From the NCBI RefSeq assembly GCF_041379945.2, contig NZ_JBFTXJ020000006.1:1-64000 (forward strand): DNA of 64,000 nucleotides, in the 5' to 3' direction. The position numbers and the translations under genes were made by a program. The notes beneath the pieces were generated by a model that saw nothing but the letters and a program-made list of their open reading frames with translations, had not been told where the DNA came from and did no database searches. Position 1 is the stretch's first letter; the number at the start of each line of letters is the position of its first letter. Source of the DNA: Aneurinibacillus sp. REN35 (GTDB lineage Bacteria; Bacillota; Bacilli; Aneurinibacillales; Aneurinibacillaceae). Positions 10,338 to 21,002 of the stretch are shown one piece after another.

Positions 10338-11915
10338 TTAGCGTTTAGGCAGGAAGTGAGCAAGCGCAGCTCCGATCCATGGAATGCGCTGTACGTCCTG
10401 CTTGCCTAATATACGAAGCCAGATGAGCAGCAGCATATAAATAATAAGCGATAGGCATGTACCTAGCATCATCGCTTGCGGAAGCTCGGTATAGTGCGAC
10501 CAATACTGGGTCATGTGCAGTGCGGCATAACCGGCTAGTGTTACGCTTGCGATAACCTTAGCGATGTCTTTAATTTCGATTGTAAAACCGGTAACTTTGC
10601 TAACACTGAAGAAGTGCAGCAGCGTAACGGACAATATGCTAATGTTCACGGAAAGAACGACGCCGTCAACCCCGATTTCAGGGCGTGATGCGAGCAGGAA
10701 GATCGCAGCGGTCTTCAACAGGGCGCCGATAATTGTATTGCGCATGGCTACACCTGCATGATCAAGCCCTTGCAGAGCAGCCTGCAGAGGAGCCTGGAAA
10801 TATAGAAAAATAGAGTAGGGGGCCATTAACTTTAAGAAATGCCCTACCTTTTCATCGTGATATAAAAGATTGGCCAGCGGTTCAGCAAAAATATAGAGCA
10901 GAACGGCACAGGGGGCGCCAATAACGAGGGAGAGGCGTATGGATTGATAGATGCGCCGGTAAATAAGCTTGTCATTTTTCTGTGCGGCCGCTTCCGCTAC
11001 GGCAGGAACGAGGGAAACTGAGAGCGAATACGTAATGAATGTCGGAAAGATGAGCAGAGGGATCGCCATTCCGGCCAACTGCCCGTAAAAACTGGTAGCT
11101 GTGCTGGCGGATATTCCGGCAAGCAAAAGGCTCTGTGCAACGATGATCGGTTCGACAAAAAACGTGAGTGAAGAGACGATCCGGCTCGTTGTGACAGGAA
11201 TAGAGATATCGAGCAGGCTGCGAAAGGTTTCTTTGTTGCGGTTAAATAAATTGACAAAGCTGCGCCGCTTCAAAAGCTTTGGCAGACGCTGCCTGCGAAA
11301 TTGAATAAGCAGGCTTACCATACCGAAGCCTTCACCGATAACGACGCCAACCATCGCACCTGCCGCTGCATATTCTACACCGCGTGGCATAAGCCATGAG
11401 GCGAGAATAATGACGGTAAACATACGGATAACCTGTTCTACGACTTGTGAACTAGCAGTAGGCGTCATATTCTGCTTGCCTTGGAAATATCCCCGCAGCA
11501 CGGAAGAGATAGCGATAATTGGCACAATCGGTGCGATGGCGATGAGCGGATAAAAGGCCCGCTCATCAGTTAGGAAATAGCGGGAGATGACGGAAGCACC
11601 GACAATCATAAGTGCTGTAAACAAAAGGCTAAGAACGGAGACGATGAGCAGCGACATCTGTAAGATAGTGCGTACCTGATCGCTCTTACCTTGGGCGTCC
11701 GCTTCTGCCACCAGCTTGGATACCGAGACATTTAGACCGAATGTGGCAAGCGAGATAATCAAGACAAAGGTAGGAACGGCCATCTGATAGAGGCCAAGTC
11801 CTTCGGCACCGATAATGCGGGCCAGCATGACACGGTTAATGAAGCCGAGTACCTTTACAATAAGACCGGCAAGAATAAGAATAAGTGTTCCTTTCATGAA
11901 TGTTTGTTTTGTCAT
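10338..11915 (-). CDS. spoVB: Stage V sporulation protein B (MATE/MOP-superfamily flippase)
   Basis: A 525-residue polytopic membrane protein with about 14 hydrophobic segments. The N-terminus KQTFMKGTLILILAGLIVKVLGFINRVMLARIIGAEGLGLYQMA is typical of SpoVB/MurJ-type lipid flippases. SpoVB is needed for spore cortex synthesis. The frame remains open upstream to 11975. The ATG at 11915 is chosen because GAGAGGAC lies 6-7 bases before it and the family N-terminus begins there. Gene position near yajC/comN/secD matches B. subtilis order. The assignment to SpoVB rather than a paralogue rests on length and context. Confidence 0.88.
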   Translation of the reverse strand: MTKQTFMKGTLILILAGLIVKVLGFINRVMLARIIGAEGLGLYQMAVPTFVLIISLATFGLNVSVSKLVAEADAQGKSDQVRTILQMSLLIVSVLSLLFTALMIVGASVISRYFLTDERAFYPLIAIAPIVPIIAISSVLRGYFQGKQNMTPTASSQVVEQVIRMFTVIILASWLMPRGVEYAAAGAMVGVVIGEGFGMVSLLIQFRRQRLPKLLKRRSFVNLFNRNKETFRSLLDISIPVTTSRIVSSLTFFVEPIIVAQSLLLAGISASTATSFYGQLAGMAIPLLIFPTFITYSLSVSLVPAVAEAAAQKNDKLIYRRIYQSIRLSLVIGAPCAVLLYIFAEPLANLLYHDEKVGHFLKLMAPYSIFLYFQAPLQAALQGLDHAGVAMRNTIIGALLKTAAIFLLASRPEIGVDGVVLSVNISILSVTLLHFFSVSKVTGFTIEIKDIAKVIASVTLAGYAALHMTQYWSHYTELPQAMMLGTCLSLIIYMLLLIWLRILGKQDVQRIPWIGAALAHFLPKR

Positions 11916-12014
11916 GATACGTCCTCTCTTTTCCCATGCATATTTGTTGACAGCATATGCATGTACATAGGTCAAACATGCCTGAAAATCACGCAGACAG
12001 GGGGCTTTGCAAGA

Positions 12015-12245
12015 ATGCGAAAAGATACGCTAGACGAGCAGCTGACATATGTATGTGAAATTAAAGCCCAAGAGCTTGCTATGCTCGGTTATGAGGCCGC
12101 GCCAGAAGAGGTGTGGGCGTGCGTTTCGGAGAGATATAAGGAAATGCCTCCACTGCACAAGGCGGTTAATGATATTTTGTCGTTAAAGCCGGGCCGCTGG
12201 ATGAATTGGATGACGATGCGTGCATACAAGAATGAATCAATCTGA
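12015..12245 (+). CDS. comN: ComN-type post-transcriptional regulator
   Basis: A 76-residue protein with the sequence pattern of ComN/YrzD (TYVCEIKAQELAMLGYEAAPEEVWACVSERYKEMP then LHKAVNDILSLKPGRWMNWMTMRAY). In B. subtilis ComN controls stability and localisation of comE mRNA. The ATG at 12015 follows a G-rich ribosome site (GGGGGC); an upstream open frame to 11904 overlaps the divergent spoVB start and is not supported. It lies between spoVB and secD as in B. subtilis. Confidence 0.8.
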   Translation: MRKDTLDEQLTYVCEIKAQELAMLGYEAAPEEVWACVSERYKEMPPLHKAVNDILSLKPGRWMNWMTMRAYKNESI

Positions 12246-12320
12246 GATACCGGTTGATTAAAATAGGAAGAAATAATGAATTTACTCCATTTCATGAAAC
12301 AAATCTTTTTATGATGCGTA

Positions 12321-12367
12321 AAAGAAGACGGGTTGCATAATGGAAGATGGATGCGCTCGTCTTTTTT
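12321..12367 (+). terminator. Terminator after comN
   Basis: AAGACGGGTTGCAT near 12325 pairs imperfectly with ATGCGCTCGTCTT ending at 12363, followed by T residues. Confidence 0.6.
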
Positions 12368-12445
12368 ATGTTTATACTCATTTATGAAGAATAGAAGATG
12401 GGGATAGCCTGTAGACACTGTTTAAAATTCCTATTGAATAGAAAA

Positions 12446-12475
12446 TTGACAGTGAAAAATAGGAGTAGCTATAAT
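12446..12475 (+). promoter_or_regulatory. Vegetative promoter of secD-secF
   Basis: Perfect hexamers TTGACA (12446-12451) and TATAAT (12470-12475) with an 18-bp spacer, 38 bases before the secD start. Confidence 0.75.
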
Positions 12476-12512
12476 AGTAAAGTATTGGTTGGAAAAGGAG
12501 GAAGTACAGGAG

Positions 12513-13751
12513 ATGATTAAGTGGAATCGCCTTGTTGCCCTCCTTGTCATTACGGCCGTTGTGTTCGGTACGGTTGCTTTGACTGGGAAAAAGGTAGCGA
12601 TGAGCACGACCCTTGGGCTGGATTTGCGCGGGGGGTTTGAAATATTGTATGAAGTATCACCTTTAGACGCGAAACAAAAGGTAACAAGCAAAACGCTGAA
12701 GGACGCTAGTGAGGCGCTGGATAAGCGGATCAACAAATTAGGAATTACCGAGCCTGAGATTCAGGTAGAAGGTGAGGATCGGATTCGCGTACGTCTGGCC
12801 GGTGTAACGGATCAACAAAAAGCGCGGGATTTAATTGGAAAGCCTGCCAATTTGACCTTCCGCGATATGAATGGAAAAGTGCTGATGAACGGAAACGACT
12901 TGGCCGAAAATGGCGCCCAGGGCGTGCTGGATCAGCAAACAAATCAGCCGGTCGTTACACTGCAGTTTAAGGATCCGAAGAAATTCGCTTCCGTAACGCA
13001 GCAGTATGTTGGCCAGCAGATGGCGATTTTCCTAGATGAAGAGATGATTACCGCACCTGTAATTCAACAGGTGATTCCAAGTGGAACAGCTCAGATTGAC
13101 GGACAGAAGGACATTCAAGAAGCGAAGGAGCTTGCGGCATTATTGAACGCAGGTTCGCTTCCGGTCAAAATGAAAGAAGTGTTCTCCACAAGCGTTGGGG
13201 CGAAATTGGGACAAGAAGCGCTTAAGAGCGGGGTTGAAGCCGGAGTTATCGGTACGATTATAGTATTGATCTTCATGATTATCTATTATCGTATGCCGGG
13301 CGTGATCGCTTGCATTACGCTGGTTGCGTATGTTTATTTACTTCTTCTACTGCAAAACCTTATGGGAGCTACACTTACGCTGCCGGGGATTGCGGCCTTC
13401 ATTCTGGGGATCGGGATGGCGGTGGATGCCAATATCATTATGTACGAGCGGATTAAGGAAGAGCTGCGAAGCGGTAAATCATACCTTTCCGCGCTGCGAG
13501 CGGGTTCAAAACGCTCGTTAAGTACAATCCTTGACGCCAACGTTACAAGTATTATTGGTGCAATCGTATTGTTCTATTTCGGTTCGAGCGCAATCCGCGG
13601 CTTTGCGGTTATTCTTATATTAAGTATTCTTGTGAGTATGCTTACGGCAGTGGCAGGATCTCGTTTCTTGATGAATCTCGCCGTGCGCTCCAATCTGTTC
13701 AACAAGCCCAGCTATTACGGGGTAAAGGAGCGTGACATCCGTGAATTATAA
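12513..13751 (+). CDS. secD: Protein translocase subunit SecD
   Basis: A 412-residue RND-type membrane protein. Residues 1-30 hold the first membrane helix. The signature LGLDLRGGFEILYEV follows. The periplasmic-type P1 domain contains LDKRINKLGITEPEIQVEGEDRIRVRLAGV. Five C-terminal helices include AFILGIGMAVDANIIMYERIKEEL, the conserved proton-path helix. SecD works with SecF to complete export using the proton-motive force. The ATG at 12513 gives the standard N-terminus; an upstream TTG at 12489 sits before the AAGGAGG site and is not used. secF overlaps the end. Confidence 0.95.
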   Translation: MIKWNRLVALLVITAVVFGTVALTGKKVAMSTTLGLDLRGGFEILYEVSPLDAKQKVTSKTLKDASEALDKRINKLGITEPEIQVEGEDRIRVRLAGVTDQQKARDLIGKPANLTFRDMNGKVLMNGNDLAENGAQGVLDQQTNQPVVTLQFKDPKKFASVTQQYVGQQMAIFLDEEMITAPVIQQVIPSGTAQIDGQKDIQEAKELAALLNAGSLPVKMKEVFSTSVGAKLGQEALKSGVEAGVIGTIIVLIFMIIYYRMPGVIACITLVAYVYLLLLLQNLMGATLTLPGIAAFILGIGMAVDANIIMYERIKEELRSGKSYLSALRAGSKRSLSTILDANVTSIIGAIVLFYFGSSAIRGFAVILILSILVSMLTAVAGSRFLMNLAVRSNLFNKPSYYGVKERDIREL

Positions 13752-14667
13752 ATTCAATGAGTACAAATTTGACTTTGTTAAACACAGAAAAAAATATTTT
13801 ATCGTGTCCGCCTTACTCATCATTGCAGGGATTATCTCTTTGCTTACGATTGGTCTCAACCTTGGTGTTGATTTTAAAAGCGGAACACGCGTACAAGTAC
13901 AGATCGGAAAAACATTTAGTGAGGACGATGTAAGACAGAGTGTGGACAAGATAGGGTTGCATGCGGGGAGCGTAACGACCGCAGGTGATAAGAAGGATAT
14001 TGCCGTTATTCAATTTGCAGAGCCCATCCATAAGGATGAGATTGCCAAGCTGACAAAGGCAATGCATGATAAGTATGGTAAAGATGTATCCTTACAGGAA
14101 AGTACGGTCAATCCGATCATTAGTAAGGAATTGGCGCAATCAGCGCTCTATTCCGTTATGATTGCTTCGATCGGTATCGTCATCTATATCACCATCCGGT
14201 TTGAGTTCCGTTTTGCCATCTCGTCTATTCTTGCGCTTTTGCACAACGTATTTCTTGTCATTACGCTGTTTAGCATTTTTCAAATTGAAGTGGAATTGAC
14301 GTTTATTGCGGCCATTCTAACAATTGTCGGGTACTCGATTCACGATAACATCATTATCTTCGACCGTATCCGTGACAATTTGAAACACGCGAAGCTCAAG
14401 ACCGTGCAGGACGTAGAGGATGTGGTTAACTACAGTATTAGCCAGACACTGGCGCGTTCTATCAATACGGTATTAACCGTAGTCATTTGTGCGGTGGCTC
14501 TCTATATTTTCGGAGGAGAAAGCATCCGCCACTTTACGTTAGCATTGATTATCGGCCTTATCTTTGGGGCGTATTCCTCGATTTTCATTGCGAGTCAGAT
14601 TTGGGTATCGTGGAGAGAACGAGATTTGAAAAAGAAAAAATTGGCGCCTGCTAATAATGAAGCGTAA
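13741..14667 (+). CDS. secF: Protein translocase subunit SecF
   Basis: A 308-residue partner of SecD. It shows the first helix (VSALLIIAGIISLL), the motif LNLGVDFKSGTRVQV, and four to five C-terminal helices with IVGYSIHDNIIIFDRIRDNL and LARSINTVLTV. AAAGGAG (13724-13730) lies inside secD. GTG at 13741 is 10 bases away and is preferred; GTG at 13732 is only one base away. Either way secF overlaps the secD stop, indicating coupled translation. In B. subtilis the two are one fused protein; here they are separate. Confidence 0.94.
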   Translation: MNYKFNEYKFDFVKHRKKYFIVSALLIIAGIISLLTIGLNLGVDFKSGTRVQVQIGKTFSEDDVRQSVDKIGLHAGSVTTAGDKKDIAVIQFAEPIHKDEIAKLTKAMHDKYGKDVSLQESTVNPIISKELAQSALYSVMIASIGIVIYITIRFEFRFAISSILALLHNVFLVITLFSIFQIEVELTFIAAILTIVGYSIHDNIIIFDRIRDNLKHAKLKTVQDVEDVVNYSISQTLARSINTVLTVVICAVALYIFGGESIRHFTLALIIGLIFGAYSSIFIASQIWVSWRERDLKKKKLAPANNEA

Positions 14668-14691
14668 GGAAGCCATACTATAAGCAAATGA

Positions 14692-14723
14692 GAAAAAACC
14701 GCGGGGTGGCCCGCGGTTTTTTC
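14692..14723 (+). terminator. Terminator after secF
   Basis: GAAAAAACCGCGGG (14692-14705) pairs with CCCGCGGTTTTTTC (14710-14723), a 14-bp perfect stem with a 4-base loop. Its A-run and T-run could stop transcription from both sides. Confidence 0.9.
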
Positions 14724-14755
14724 GCGCATAAAAGAGTATAAAGGAGTGTCGGCAT

Positions 14756-15727
14756 ATGCATATGCAGGACGAGCGGTTTTCTAAAGCGCGGTTTGCCGCC
14801 TGGGTAGGAATTATCGGTAACCTTCTTCTGGCTGTAGGCAAGGCGGTAGTAGGGTTTGCTGCCAATAGTAAAGCCTTGCTAGCAGATGCGATTCATTCGG
14901 CTTCTGATATTGTCGGTTCAGCCGCGGTACTGCTTGGATTAAAGGCGTCACAGATTCCGCCGGACCCTGAGCATCCGTATGGTCATGGTAAGGCGGAACC
15001 GATTTCTGCGATTATCGTGTCGATCATTTTGTTTGCGGTAGGGCTTGAAATGGGGTATGCCACCTTTCGTGCGTTTTTTGCTCCGCTAGCAGCTCCGGGT
15101 ATGCTGGCCGTATATGCTGCCGTCATTTCGATGGGAATTAAGGAATGGATGTTTCGCTATAAGTATCGTGTCGGTAAGGAGCTGAATAGCCAAGCGATTA
15201 TTGCCAACGCATGGGAGCATCGTTCTGATGTGTATTCCTCATTTGCTGCGCTGATCGGTATCGGTGGCGCCATTCTTGGACAACGGCTTGGTTTTCCTTT
15301 GCTTGTATATCTTGATCCGATTGCCGGCGTATTTGTCTCTGGCTTAGTTATTCGTATGGCGTATCGGATGCTGCGTGAATCGATTCACAGTACGTTAGAT
15401 GTTGTATGGAATGAAGAGAAGAGCAGTGAGTTAAGGGAGACCGTGCAGTTGGTGCCTGGTGTGTTGGAGGTTAACGAGCTGTTGGCGCGCGAGCATGGTC
15501 ATTATGTGATTGTCGATGTCAAAATCGGCGTTGCTGCCGAACAGACTGTCGAAGAAGGACACCGGATCGGCAAGCAGGTGAAAAAAGCATTAATGGAGCG
15601 TTTTTCTAACGTGCAAAATGTGTTCGTGCATGTCAATCCGTATGGCCGCTCAAAAGAAGCGGAGCTTTTTTATCCGCCACCTCAGAGAACGGATGCAACC
15701 GAGCCGGAAGGTCCGATTTTGCACTAA
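14756..15727 (+). CDS. Cation diffusion facilitator (CDF) family metal exporter
   Basis: A 323-residue protein with six membrane helices. CDF metal-site signatures are ALLADAIHSASDIVGSAAV (helix 2), HPYGHGKAEPISA (loop) and ANAWEHRSDVYSS (helix 5), giving the usual His/Asp sites for Zn/Fe/Mn export. The C-terminal cytoplasmic dimerisation domain (about 215-300) contains REHGHYVIVDVKIGV. The metal cannot be decided from sequence. AAAGGAG is 9 bases upstream of the ATG. Confidence 0.9.
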   Translation: MHMQDERFSKARFAAWVGIIGNLLLAVGKAVVGFAANSKALLADAIHSASDIVGSAAVLLGLKASQIPPDPEHPYGHGKAEPISAIIVSIILFAVGLEMGYATFRAFFAPLAAPGMLAVYAAVISMGIKEWMFRYKYRVGKELNSQAIIANAWEHRSDVYSSFAALIGIGGAILGQRLGFPLLVYLDPIAGVFVSGLVIRMAYRMLRESIHSTLDVVWNEEKSSELRETVQLVPGVLEVNELLAREHGHYVIVDVKIGVAAEQTVEEGHRIGKQVKKALMERFSNVQNVFVHVNPYGRSKEAELFYPPPQRTDATEPEGPILH

Positions 15728-15734
15728 ACAACAG

Positions 15735-15764
15735 TTGCCCGTTTTTTCCCCTCTCTAGTATAAT
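15735..15764 (+). promoter_or_regulatory. Promoter of recJ-apt
   Basis: TTGCCC (15735-15740) and TATAAT (15759-15764) with an 18-bp spacer, 33 bases before the recJ start. Confidence 0.6.
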
Positions 15765-15797
15765 GAACAAGTGTTTAAGGAGAGGTGGGAGAAAACT

Positions 15798-18140
15798 TTG
15801 GTAAAATCGAAGACCCGCTGGAAGATAGAAGAGGTGGATCAGGAACTTGCGCTGCAGTTGCAGCAGCAATTACATATTTCACCGCTGCTTGCCCAACTGC
15901 TTGTTGGGCGTGGCATTGAAACACAGGAAGCAGCAGAGAAGTTTCTAGGCGGCAGTATACAGGATTTCTACGATCCGTTCCTCCTTGATGGAATGGATAC
16001 GGCCGTAGCACGTATAAGACAAGCTATTACGGATGGAGAGCCCATCCTTATCTATGGTGATTATGATGCGGATGGTGTGACGAGCACAAGCATCATGATC
16101 CATACGCTGCGCATGGCTGGCGCAACCTTTCAATACTATATTCCCAATCGTTTTAAGGAAGGGTACGGCTTGAATGAAGGTGCCTTGGTTAAGGCTGCGG
16201 AGAATGGTTTTTCTGTTGTGATTACGGTAGATACCGGCATCAGTGCTGTAAAAGAAGCGGAGATGGCGAAAGAGATTGGCCTTGATCTTATCATTACCGA
16301 TCACCATGAACCTCCCGCTACGCTGCCGGATGCGTATGCGGTGGTTAATCCGAAGAAGCCGGGCTGCCCGTATCCGTTTAAGATGCTGGCCGGTGCCGGA
16401 GTCGCTTTTAAATTCGCCCATGCGCTCTTAGGTGAGCTGCCGCATCATTTATTGGAAATCGCGGCCATCGGTACGATTGCTGATCTTGTCTCGTTAGAAG
16501 ACGAGAATCGACTGATTGCGAAGCTTGGACTGCAGGCGCTTGAGCATTCGGTAAATCCGGGAGTACAGGCGATGAAAAAAGTGTGCGGCATCGAAGGCAA
16601 GGTCTCGGCCTACCATATCGGGTTTGGGATGGGGCCGCGTATCAATGCGACCGGACGCCTGGAGACGGCGGACCGCGCTGTAAAAATGTTTATTACAAGC
16701 GATCCCGAGGAAGCCGAGCAGCATGCATGGGAATTAGATGAGCTGAACAAGGAGCGCCAGGAGCTGGTGGAAGCGATTGCCGCAGAAGCCGAGCAGCTGG
16801 TGCTTTCTATGCCGGAAGAAGAAACGAAAGTGCTGGTAGTAGCCAAAGAAGGATGGAATGAAGGGGTAATCGGGATTGTTGCTTCCCGTCTGGTAGAGAG
16901 ATTCTACCGCCCGACCATCGTGTTAAGCATACAGGCAGAACACGGTAAGGCAAAAGGTTCTGCGCGGAGTATTGCAGGCTTTAACATGTATGAAGCATTA
17001 ACGACGTGTGAGGATATTCTTCCTCATTACGGGGGACATCCGATGGCAGCCGGCATGACGCTTGCTGAAAGCGATGTAGCGGTGCTGCGTCAGCGTTTGA
17101 ATGAATTGGCAGCAGAGTGGCTGAGCGACGATGATTATATTCCGATTACACGGGTGGATGCAGTATGCACGCTAGCGGATGCCAATTTGGGAACGATCGA
17201 GCAGTTGGAGAAGATGGCACCGTTCGGCTTGGGAAATCCAAGCCCGAAAATTCTAATTGAAGGTGTGGAAATTACTAACCTGCGCATCATTGGCAAGGAT
17301 GAAAACCACATTAAATGTCATTTTCGTCAGGATGGTGTATCATTGGATGGCATCGGTTTTAAGATGGCTGATGTTGCAGCAAATTTATCCCTGCGTGATG
17401 AAGCGAATATCGTAGGTGAATTGGGTGTAAACGAGTGGAATAATCAGCGCAAGGCTCAGTTTGTTCTTAAAGATATCGCGGTTCCTGGCCTACAAGTATT
17501 TGACTGGCGCGGTGTACGCAACAAGATGGAAAAGCTTACGGGCTTAGATAGTGAGGCGCCAGCGCGGATTGTAGCATTTCGCTCTCAAGGACAGCGTGAG
17601 TTGGAGCAGCGGTCATCGACGTGGCGCATGCTGCACACGGAGCCGAAATCAGATACGCGTCAGCTTGTTCTATATGATTTGCCTAGATCGCATCAAGAGC
17701 TTGAACGTGTGCTTCAAGAGCAGCCAGAGCTTGAACGTCTGTATTGCTTGTTCGGAGAGGACCCTCATGCACTGCCGTCTCTTCCTTCTCGCGAACAGTT
17801 TAAAGATGTATATAAGACTGTATATCAGCATAAGTCGCTTGCCAAAAAGGACATTCCACTGCTTGCCCAAGCTAAAAAACTAACGCCATCATCTGTACTG
17901 TTTATTCTCGAAGTGTTTTACGATCTTGGTTTTCTGAAGAAGGAAGCGCAGAGTTATCTTCTCTCCCAAACAACAGCGAAGCGTGATCTGACAGAATCGG
18001 ATGTTTATCAACGGCAGAAGGAAGCACTTGAGCTTGAGACGGAGCTATTGTATTCCTCATATCAATCATTGCGAGCGTTTTTAAAGCAGCATATGCTGAC
18101 AGGCGCCCAAATAAAGGAGAAGATGTATCATGGATTTTAA
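15798..18140 (+). CDS. recJ: Single-stranded-DNA-specific 5'-3' exonuclease RecJ
   Basis: A 780-residue DHH/DHHA1 phosphoesterase. Metal-binding motifs are [23 protein letters not shown] and [17 protein letters not shown]. The DHHA1 part contains [12 protein letters not shown] (GGH motif). An OB-type domain and the long C-terminal extension typical of Firmicutes RecJ follow. It degrades 5'-ended single strands in recombination and repair. The TTG at 15798 is used because the ribosome site GGTGGGAG (15784-15791) lies between it and an upstream in-frame GTG at 15771. apt starts before the recJ stop. Confidence 0.95.
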   Translation: MVKSKTRWKIEEVDQELALQLQQQLHISPLLAQLLVGRGIETQEAAEKFLGGSIQDFYDPFLLDGMDTAVARIRQAITDGEPILIYGDYDADGVTSTSIMIHTLRMAGATFQYYIPNRFKEGYGLNEGALVKAAENGFSVVITVDTGISAVKEAEMAKEIGLDLIITDHHEPPATLPDAYAVVNPKKPGCPYPFKMLAGAGVAFKFAHALLGELPHHLLEIAAIGTIADLVSLEDENRLIAKLGLQALEHSVNPGVQAMKKVCGIEGKVSAYHIGFGMGPRINATGRLETADRAVKMFITSDPEEAEQHAWELDELNKERQELVEAIAAEAEQLVLSMPEEETKVLVVAKEGWNEGVIGIVASRLVERFYRPTIVLSIQAEHGKAKGSARSIAGFNMYEALTTCEDILPHYGGHPMAAGMTLAESDVAVLRQRLNELAAEWLSDDDYIPITRVDAVCTLADANLGTIEQLEKMAPFGLGNPSPKILIEGVEITNLRIIGKDENHIKCHFRQDGVSLDGIGFKMADVAANLSLRDEANIVGELGVNEWNNQRKAQFVLKDIAVPGLQVFDWRGVRNKMEKLTGLDSEAPARIVAFRSQGQRELEQRSSTWRMLHTEPKSDTRQLVLYDLPRSHQELERVLQEQPELERLYCLFGEDPHALPSLPSREQFKDVYKTVYQHKSLAKKDIPLLAQAKKLTPSSVLFILEVFYDLGFLKKEAQSYLLSQTTAKRDLTESDVYQRQKEALELETELLYSSYQSLRAFLKQHMLTGAQIKEKMYHGF

Positions 18141-18645
18141 AGAGAAGATCCGAGTCATTCTGGATTATCCACAGGATGGCATTCGTTTTAAGGATATTAC
18201 TACATTGCTTGCAGATGGTCCTGCATATCGGGCAGCGATTGATCAGATGGCGGAATTTGCCCGAGAGCAGAAGCCGGATATTATCGTTGGACCAGAAGCG
18301 CGAGGATTTGTCATCGGCTGTCCGCTTGCTGTGCAGTTGGGTGTGGGCTTTGCGCCGGTACGCAAAAAAGGCAAGCTTCCATATGAGACCATTCAGGCGG
18401 AGTATTCGCTTGAGTATGGAAAGGATGCGCTGGCTATGCATAAGGATGCTATTGAGCCGGGACAGCGCGTATTGATTGCTGACGATCTGCTTGCAACAGG
18501 CGGCACGATCAACACAACAATTGATCTGGTGAAAAAGCTTGGTGGTGAAATTGTTGGTCTGGCATTCCTTATCGAGCTTACGTATTTGAATGGCCGTGAC
18601 AAATTAGGTGAAGATCAAAATATTTTTACGCTTGTTCAATACTAA
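18130..18645 (+). CDS. apt: Adenine phosphoribosyltransferase
   Basis: A 171-residue type I phosphoribosyltransferase. The PRPP-binding motif is [20 protein letters not shown] (about residues 117-136). The N-terminus [25 protein letters not shown] and [13 protein letters not shown] are APT-specific. It converts adenine and PRPP to AMP. The gene overlaps the recJ stop by 11 bases. It precedes relA, the recJ-apt-relA order of B. subtilis. Confidence 0.96.
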   Translation: MDFKEKIRVILDYPQDGIRFKDITTLLADGPAYRAAIDQMAEFAREQKPDIIVGPEARGFVIGCPLAVQLGVGFAPVRKKGKLPYETIQAEYSLEYGKDALAMHKDAIEPGQRVLIADDLLATGGTINTTIDLVKKLGGEIVGLAFLIELTYLNGRDKLGEDQNIFTLVQY

Positions 18646-18654
18646 GCAGATTAC

Positions 18655-18689
18655 AATCCTTCTCGTCGTCCATACGGGGAGGATTTTTT
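18655..18689 (+). terminator. Terminator after apt
   Basis: AATCCTTCTCG (18655-18665) pairs with CGGGGAGGATT (18675-18685), 11 bp with two G-T pairs, followed by T residues. Confidence 0.75.
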
Positions 18690-18734
18690 GTATTTTGTGC
18701 ATTTCATATTGGGGTGCTCCCTCTTTACTTTCGT

Positions 18735-18762
18735 TTGTAATTCACACATAATAAAGGATAAT
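18735..18762 (+). promoter_or_regulatory. Possible relA promoter
   Basis: TTGTAA (18735-18740) and GATAAT (18757-18762), 16-bp spacer, between the apt terminator and relA. A moderate match. Confidence 0.35.
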
Positions 18763-18793
18763 ATTCTAGAGGAGTGGCAAAGGAGATAGTGTC

Positions 18794-20986
18794 ATGAGTA
18801 CCGAAACGGCGATTGAGAACGCAATCGATCAGGTTGTAGAAAAAGCGAAGAGGTATCTGCCGGAGAAGGATATCGAATTTCTCCTTCGGGCGTATGAGTT
18901 TGCGCGCAGCGCCCACGATGGACAAGTACGGAAATCAGGAGAGCCGTATATCATTCATCCAATCGCTGTCGCCGGCATTCTCATTGATTTACAGATGGAC
19001 GCGGTCACTGTAGCAGCCGCATTTATGCATGATGTTGTTGAAGATACGGAAGTGACGAGTGAAGAGATTACACAGGAGTTCGGTACGGAAGTAGCTAACC
19101 TTGTTGAAGGAGTTACGAAGCTGGGCCGGATTAAATTCAAATCAAAAGAACAGCAGCAGGCAGAGAATCACCGCAAAATGTTTCTGGCGATGGCGAAAGA
19201 TTTGCGTGTGATGCTGATTAAACTGGCTGATCGGCTGCACAATATGCGGACGCTCAAGCACCTCTCAGAAGCAAAGCAGCGACAAATCTCGGATGAGACG
19301 CTTGAGATTTTTGCCCCGCTTGCACATAGACTTGGAATTGCCTCGATCAAATGGGAAATGGAAGATACAGGTCTTAGATATATCAATCCACAGCAGTACT
19401 ATCGCATCGTTAACTTAATGAAGAAGAAGCGGGCAGAGCGGGAGAATTTCATTGATAGTGTCATTGATACCGTGCAGGAGAAATTGCAGGAGATCCAGAT
19501 CAAGGCTGAGATTTCCGGACGCCCGAAACATATTTATAGCATCTATCGCAAGATGGTAAAGCAGAATAAAGAATTTAACGAAATTTATGATTTGCTGGCA
19601 GTTCGGATTATTGTAGATGACATTCGTGATTGTTATGCGGCGTTAGGTATCGTGCACACGCTGTGGAAACCGATGCCCGGACGCTTCAAAGACTATATTG
19701 CTATGCCAAAAGCAAATATGTATCAGTCCCTTCATACGACTGTAATCGGGCCGAATGGAGAACCGTTGGAAGTGCAAATTCGTACGGCGGAGATGCATCG
19801 AATCGCCGAGTACGGGATTGCGGCACACTGGGCATATAAAGAAGGAACAAAGGTCGGCGATGGCGAGAGTTTTGAGACCAAGCTGTCATGGTTCCGTGAA
19901 ATTCTTGAATGGCAGCAGGATACTAAAGATGCTCAGGAGTTCATGGAATCGCTGAAGATGGATTTATTTGCGGATTTGGTGTTCGTCTTCACACCAACAG
20001 GCGATGTCATTGAACTGCCGAAGGGTTCGGTGCCGCTTGATTTTGCCTATCGTATTCACTCAGAAGTTGGCAATCGGACGATTGGAGCGAAGGTGAATGG
20101 CAAGATTGTGCCGCTTGATCATCAACTGAAGACGGGCGATATTATCGAGGTGCTTACATCCAAGCATAGCTATGGTCCGAGTCGGGATTGGCTGAAGATT
20201 ACCAAGTCCTCTCATGCTCGCAATAAGATCAAGCAATGGTTCAAGAAAGAGAAACGGGAAGAGAATGTAGCTAAGGGCCGCGAGACGATAGAGAGTGAAC
20301 TGCGTCGTAATAACTTCGAACCGAAGGAAGTCATGACCGCAGAGAATATGCAGGAAGTGGCAAATAAATTCAACTTCCAGGGTGAAGAAGATATGTTTGC
20401 TGCGGTAGGTTACGGTGGTATTACTGGCGCCCAGATTGCAACGCGCCTCACTGACAGACTTCGTAAAGAACGCGAAGAGATGCAGTCTAATATTACCGAG
20501 ATCAAGCAGGAGCCTCCACGCCGTAAACGACCTGATCAGGGGGTTAGTGTCCGCGGTGTCGATAACCTGTTGATTCGTTTCTCCCGCTGCTGTAATCCAG
20601 TTCCAGGAGATGATATCGTCGGCTTCATTACGCGCGGTCGAGGTGTCTCCATTCATCGGCAGGACTGCTTGAACTTACAATCCTGTAGTGAAGAAGATAA
20701 AGCCCGTCTTATCCCTGTTGAATGGGATGCGGATTTGAAGCACGAATATAATGTTGATATTGAAATTACCGGTCATGACCGCAGCGGATTGCTTAATGAG
20801 GTACTGGCGACGGTGGCTGATACGAAGACGAATATTACGGCTGTATCTGGTAAATCTGATAAGAACCGCGTGGCAAAAATTAACATGACCATCTCCATTC
20901 AGAATCTCGATCACCTGCACAAGGTAGTAGAGCGAATCAAGAAGATTCGCGATGTGTATTCTGTGCGTCGTGTGATGAATACGTAG
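18794..20986 (+). CDS. relA: Bifunctional (p)ppGpp synthetase/hydrolase (Rel)
   Basis: A 730-residue long RSH protein. Order: HD hydrolase domain ([32 protein letters not shown], about residues 50-80, with intact HD), synthetase domain ([46 protein letters not shown]), TGS domain (about 385-450, [28 protein letters not shown]), zinc-finger/helical region ([14 protein letters not shown]) and C-terminal ACT domain (about 655-730). Both catalytic halves look intact. It makes and removes the stringent-response alarmone. It lies 16 bases upstream of dtd. Confidence 0.97.
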   Translation: MSTETAIENAIDQVVEKAKRYLPEKDIEFLLRAYEFARSAHDGQVRKSGEPYIIHPIAVAGILIDLQMDAVTVAAAFMHDVVEDTEVTSEEITQEFGTEVANLVEGVTKLGRIKFKSKEQQQAENHRKMFLAMAKDLRVMLIKLADRLHNMRTLKHLSEAKQRQISDETLEIFAPLAHRLGIASIKWEMEDTGLRYINPQQYYRIVNLMKKKRAERENFIDSVIDTVQEKLQEIQIKAEISGRPKHIYSIYRKMVKQNKEFNEIYDLLAVRIIVDDIRDCYAALGIVHTLWKPMPGRFKDYIAMPKANMYQSLHTTVIGPNGEPLEVQIRTAEMHRIAEYGIAAHWAYKEGTKVGDGESFETKLSWFREILEWQQDTKDAQEFMESLKMDLFADLVFVFTPTGDVIELPKGSVPLDFAYRIHSEVGNRTIGAKVNGKIVPLDHQLKTGDIIEVLTSKHSYGPSRDWLKITKSSHARNKIKQWFKKEKREENVAKGRETIESELRRNNFEPKEVMTAENMQEVANKFNFQGEEDMFAAVGYGGITGAQIATRLTDRLRKEREEMQSNITEIKQEPPRRKRPDQGVSVRGVDNLLIRFSRCCNPVPGDDIVGFITRGRGVSIHRQDCLNLQSCSEEDKARLIPVEWDADLKHEYNVDIEITGHDRSGLLNEVLATVADTKTNITAVSGKSDKNRVAKINMTISIQNLDHLHKVVERIKKIRDVYSVRRVMNT

Positions 20987-21002
20987 AAAGGGTTGTCGTA
21001 TT

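Noticed and set aside
10338-11975. Longer SpoVB start at 11975
   Set aside because: The extra residues are not like the SpoVB N-terminus. GAGAGGAC precedes the internal ATG at 11915.
18164-18173. Single TTATCCACA DnaA box inside apt
   Set aside because: An isolated box within a coding sequence is expected by chance.
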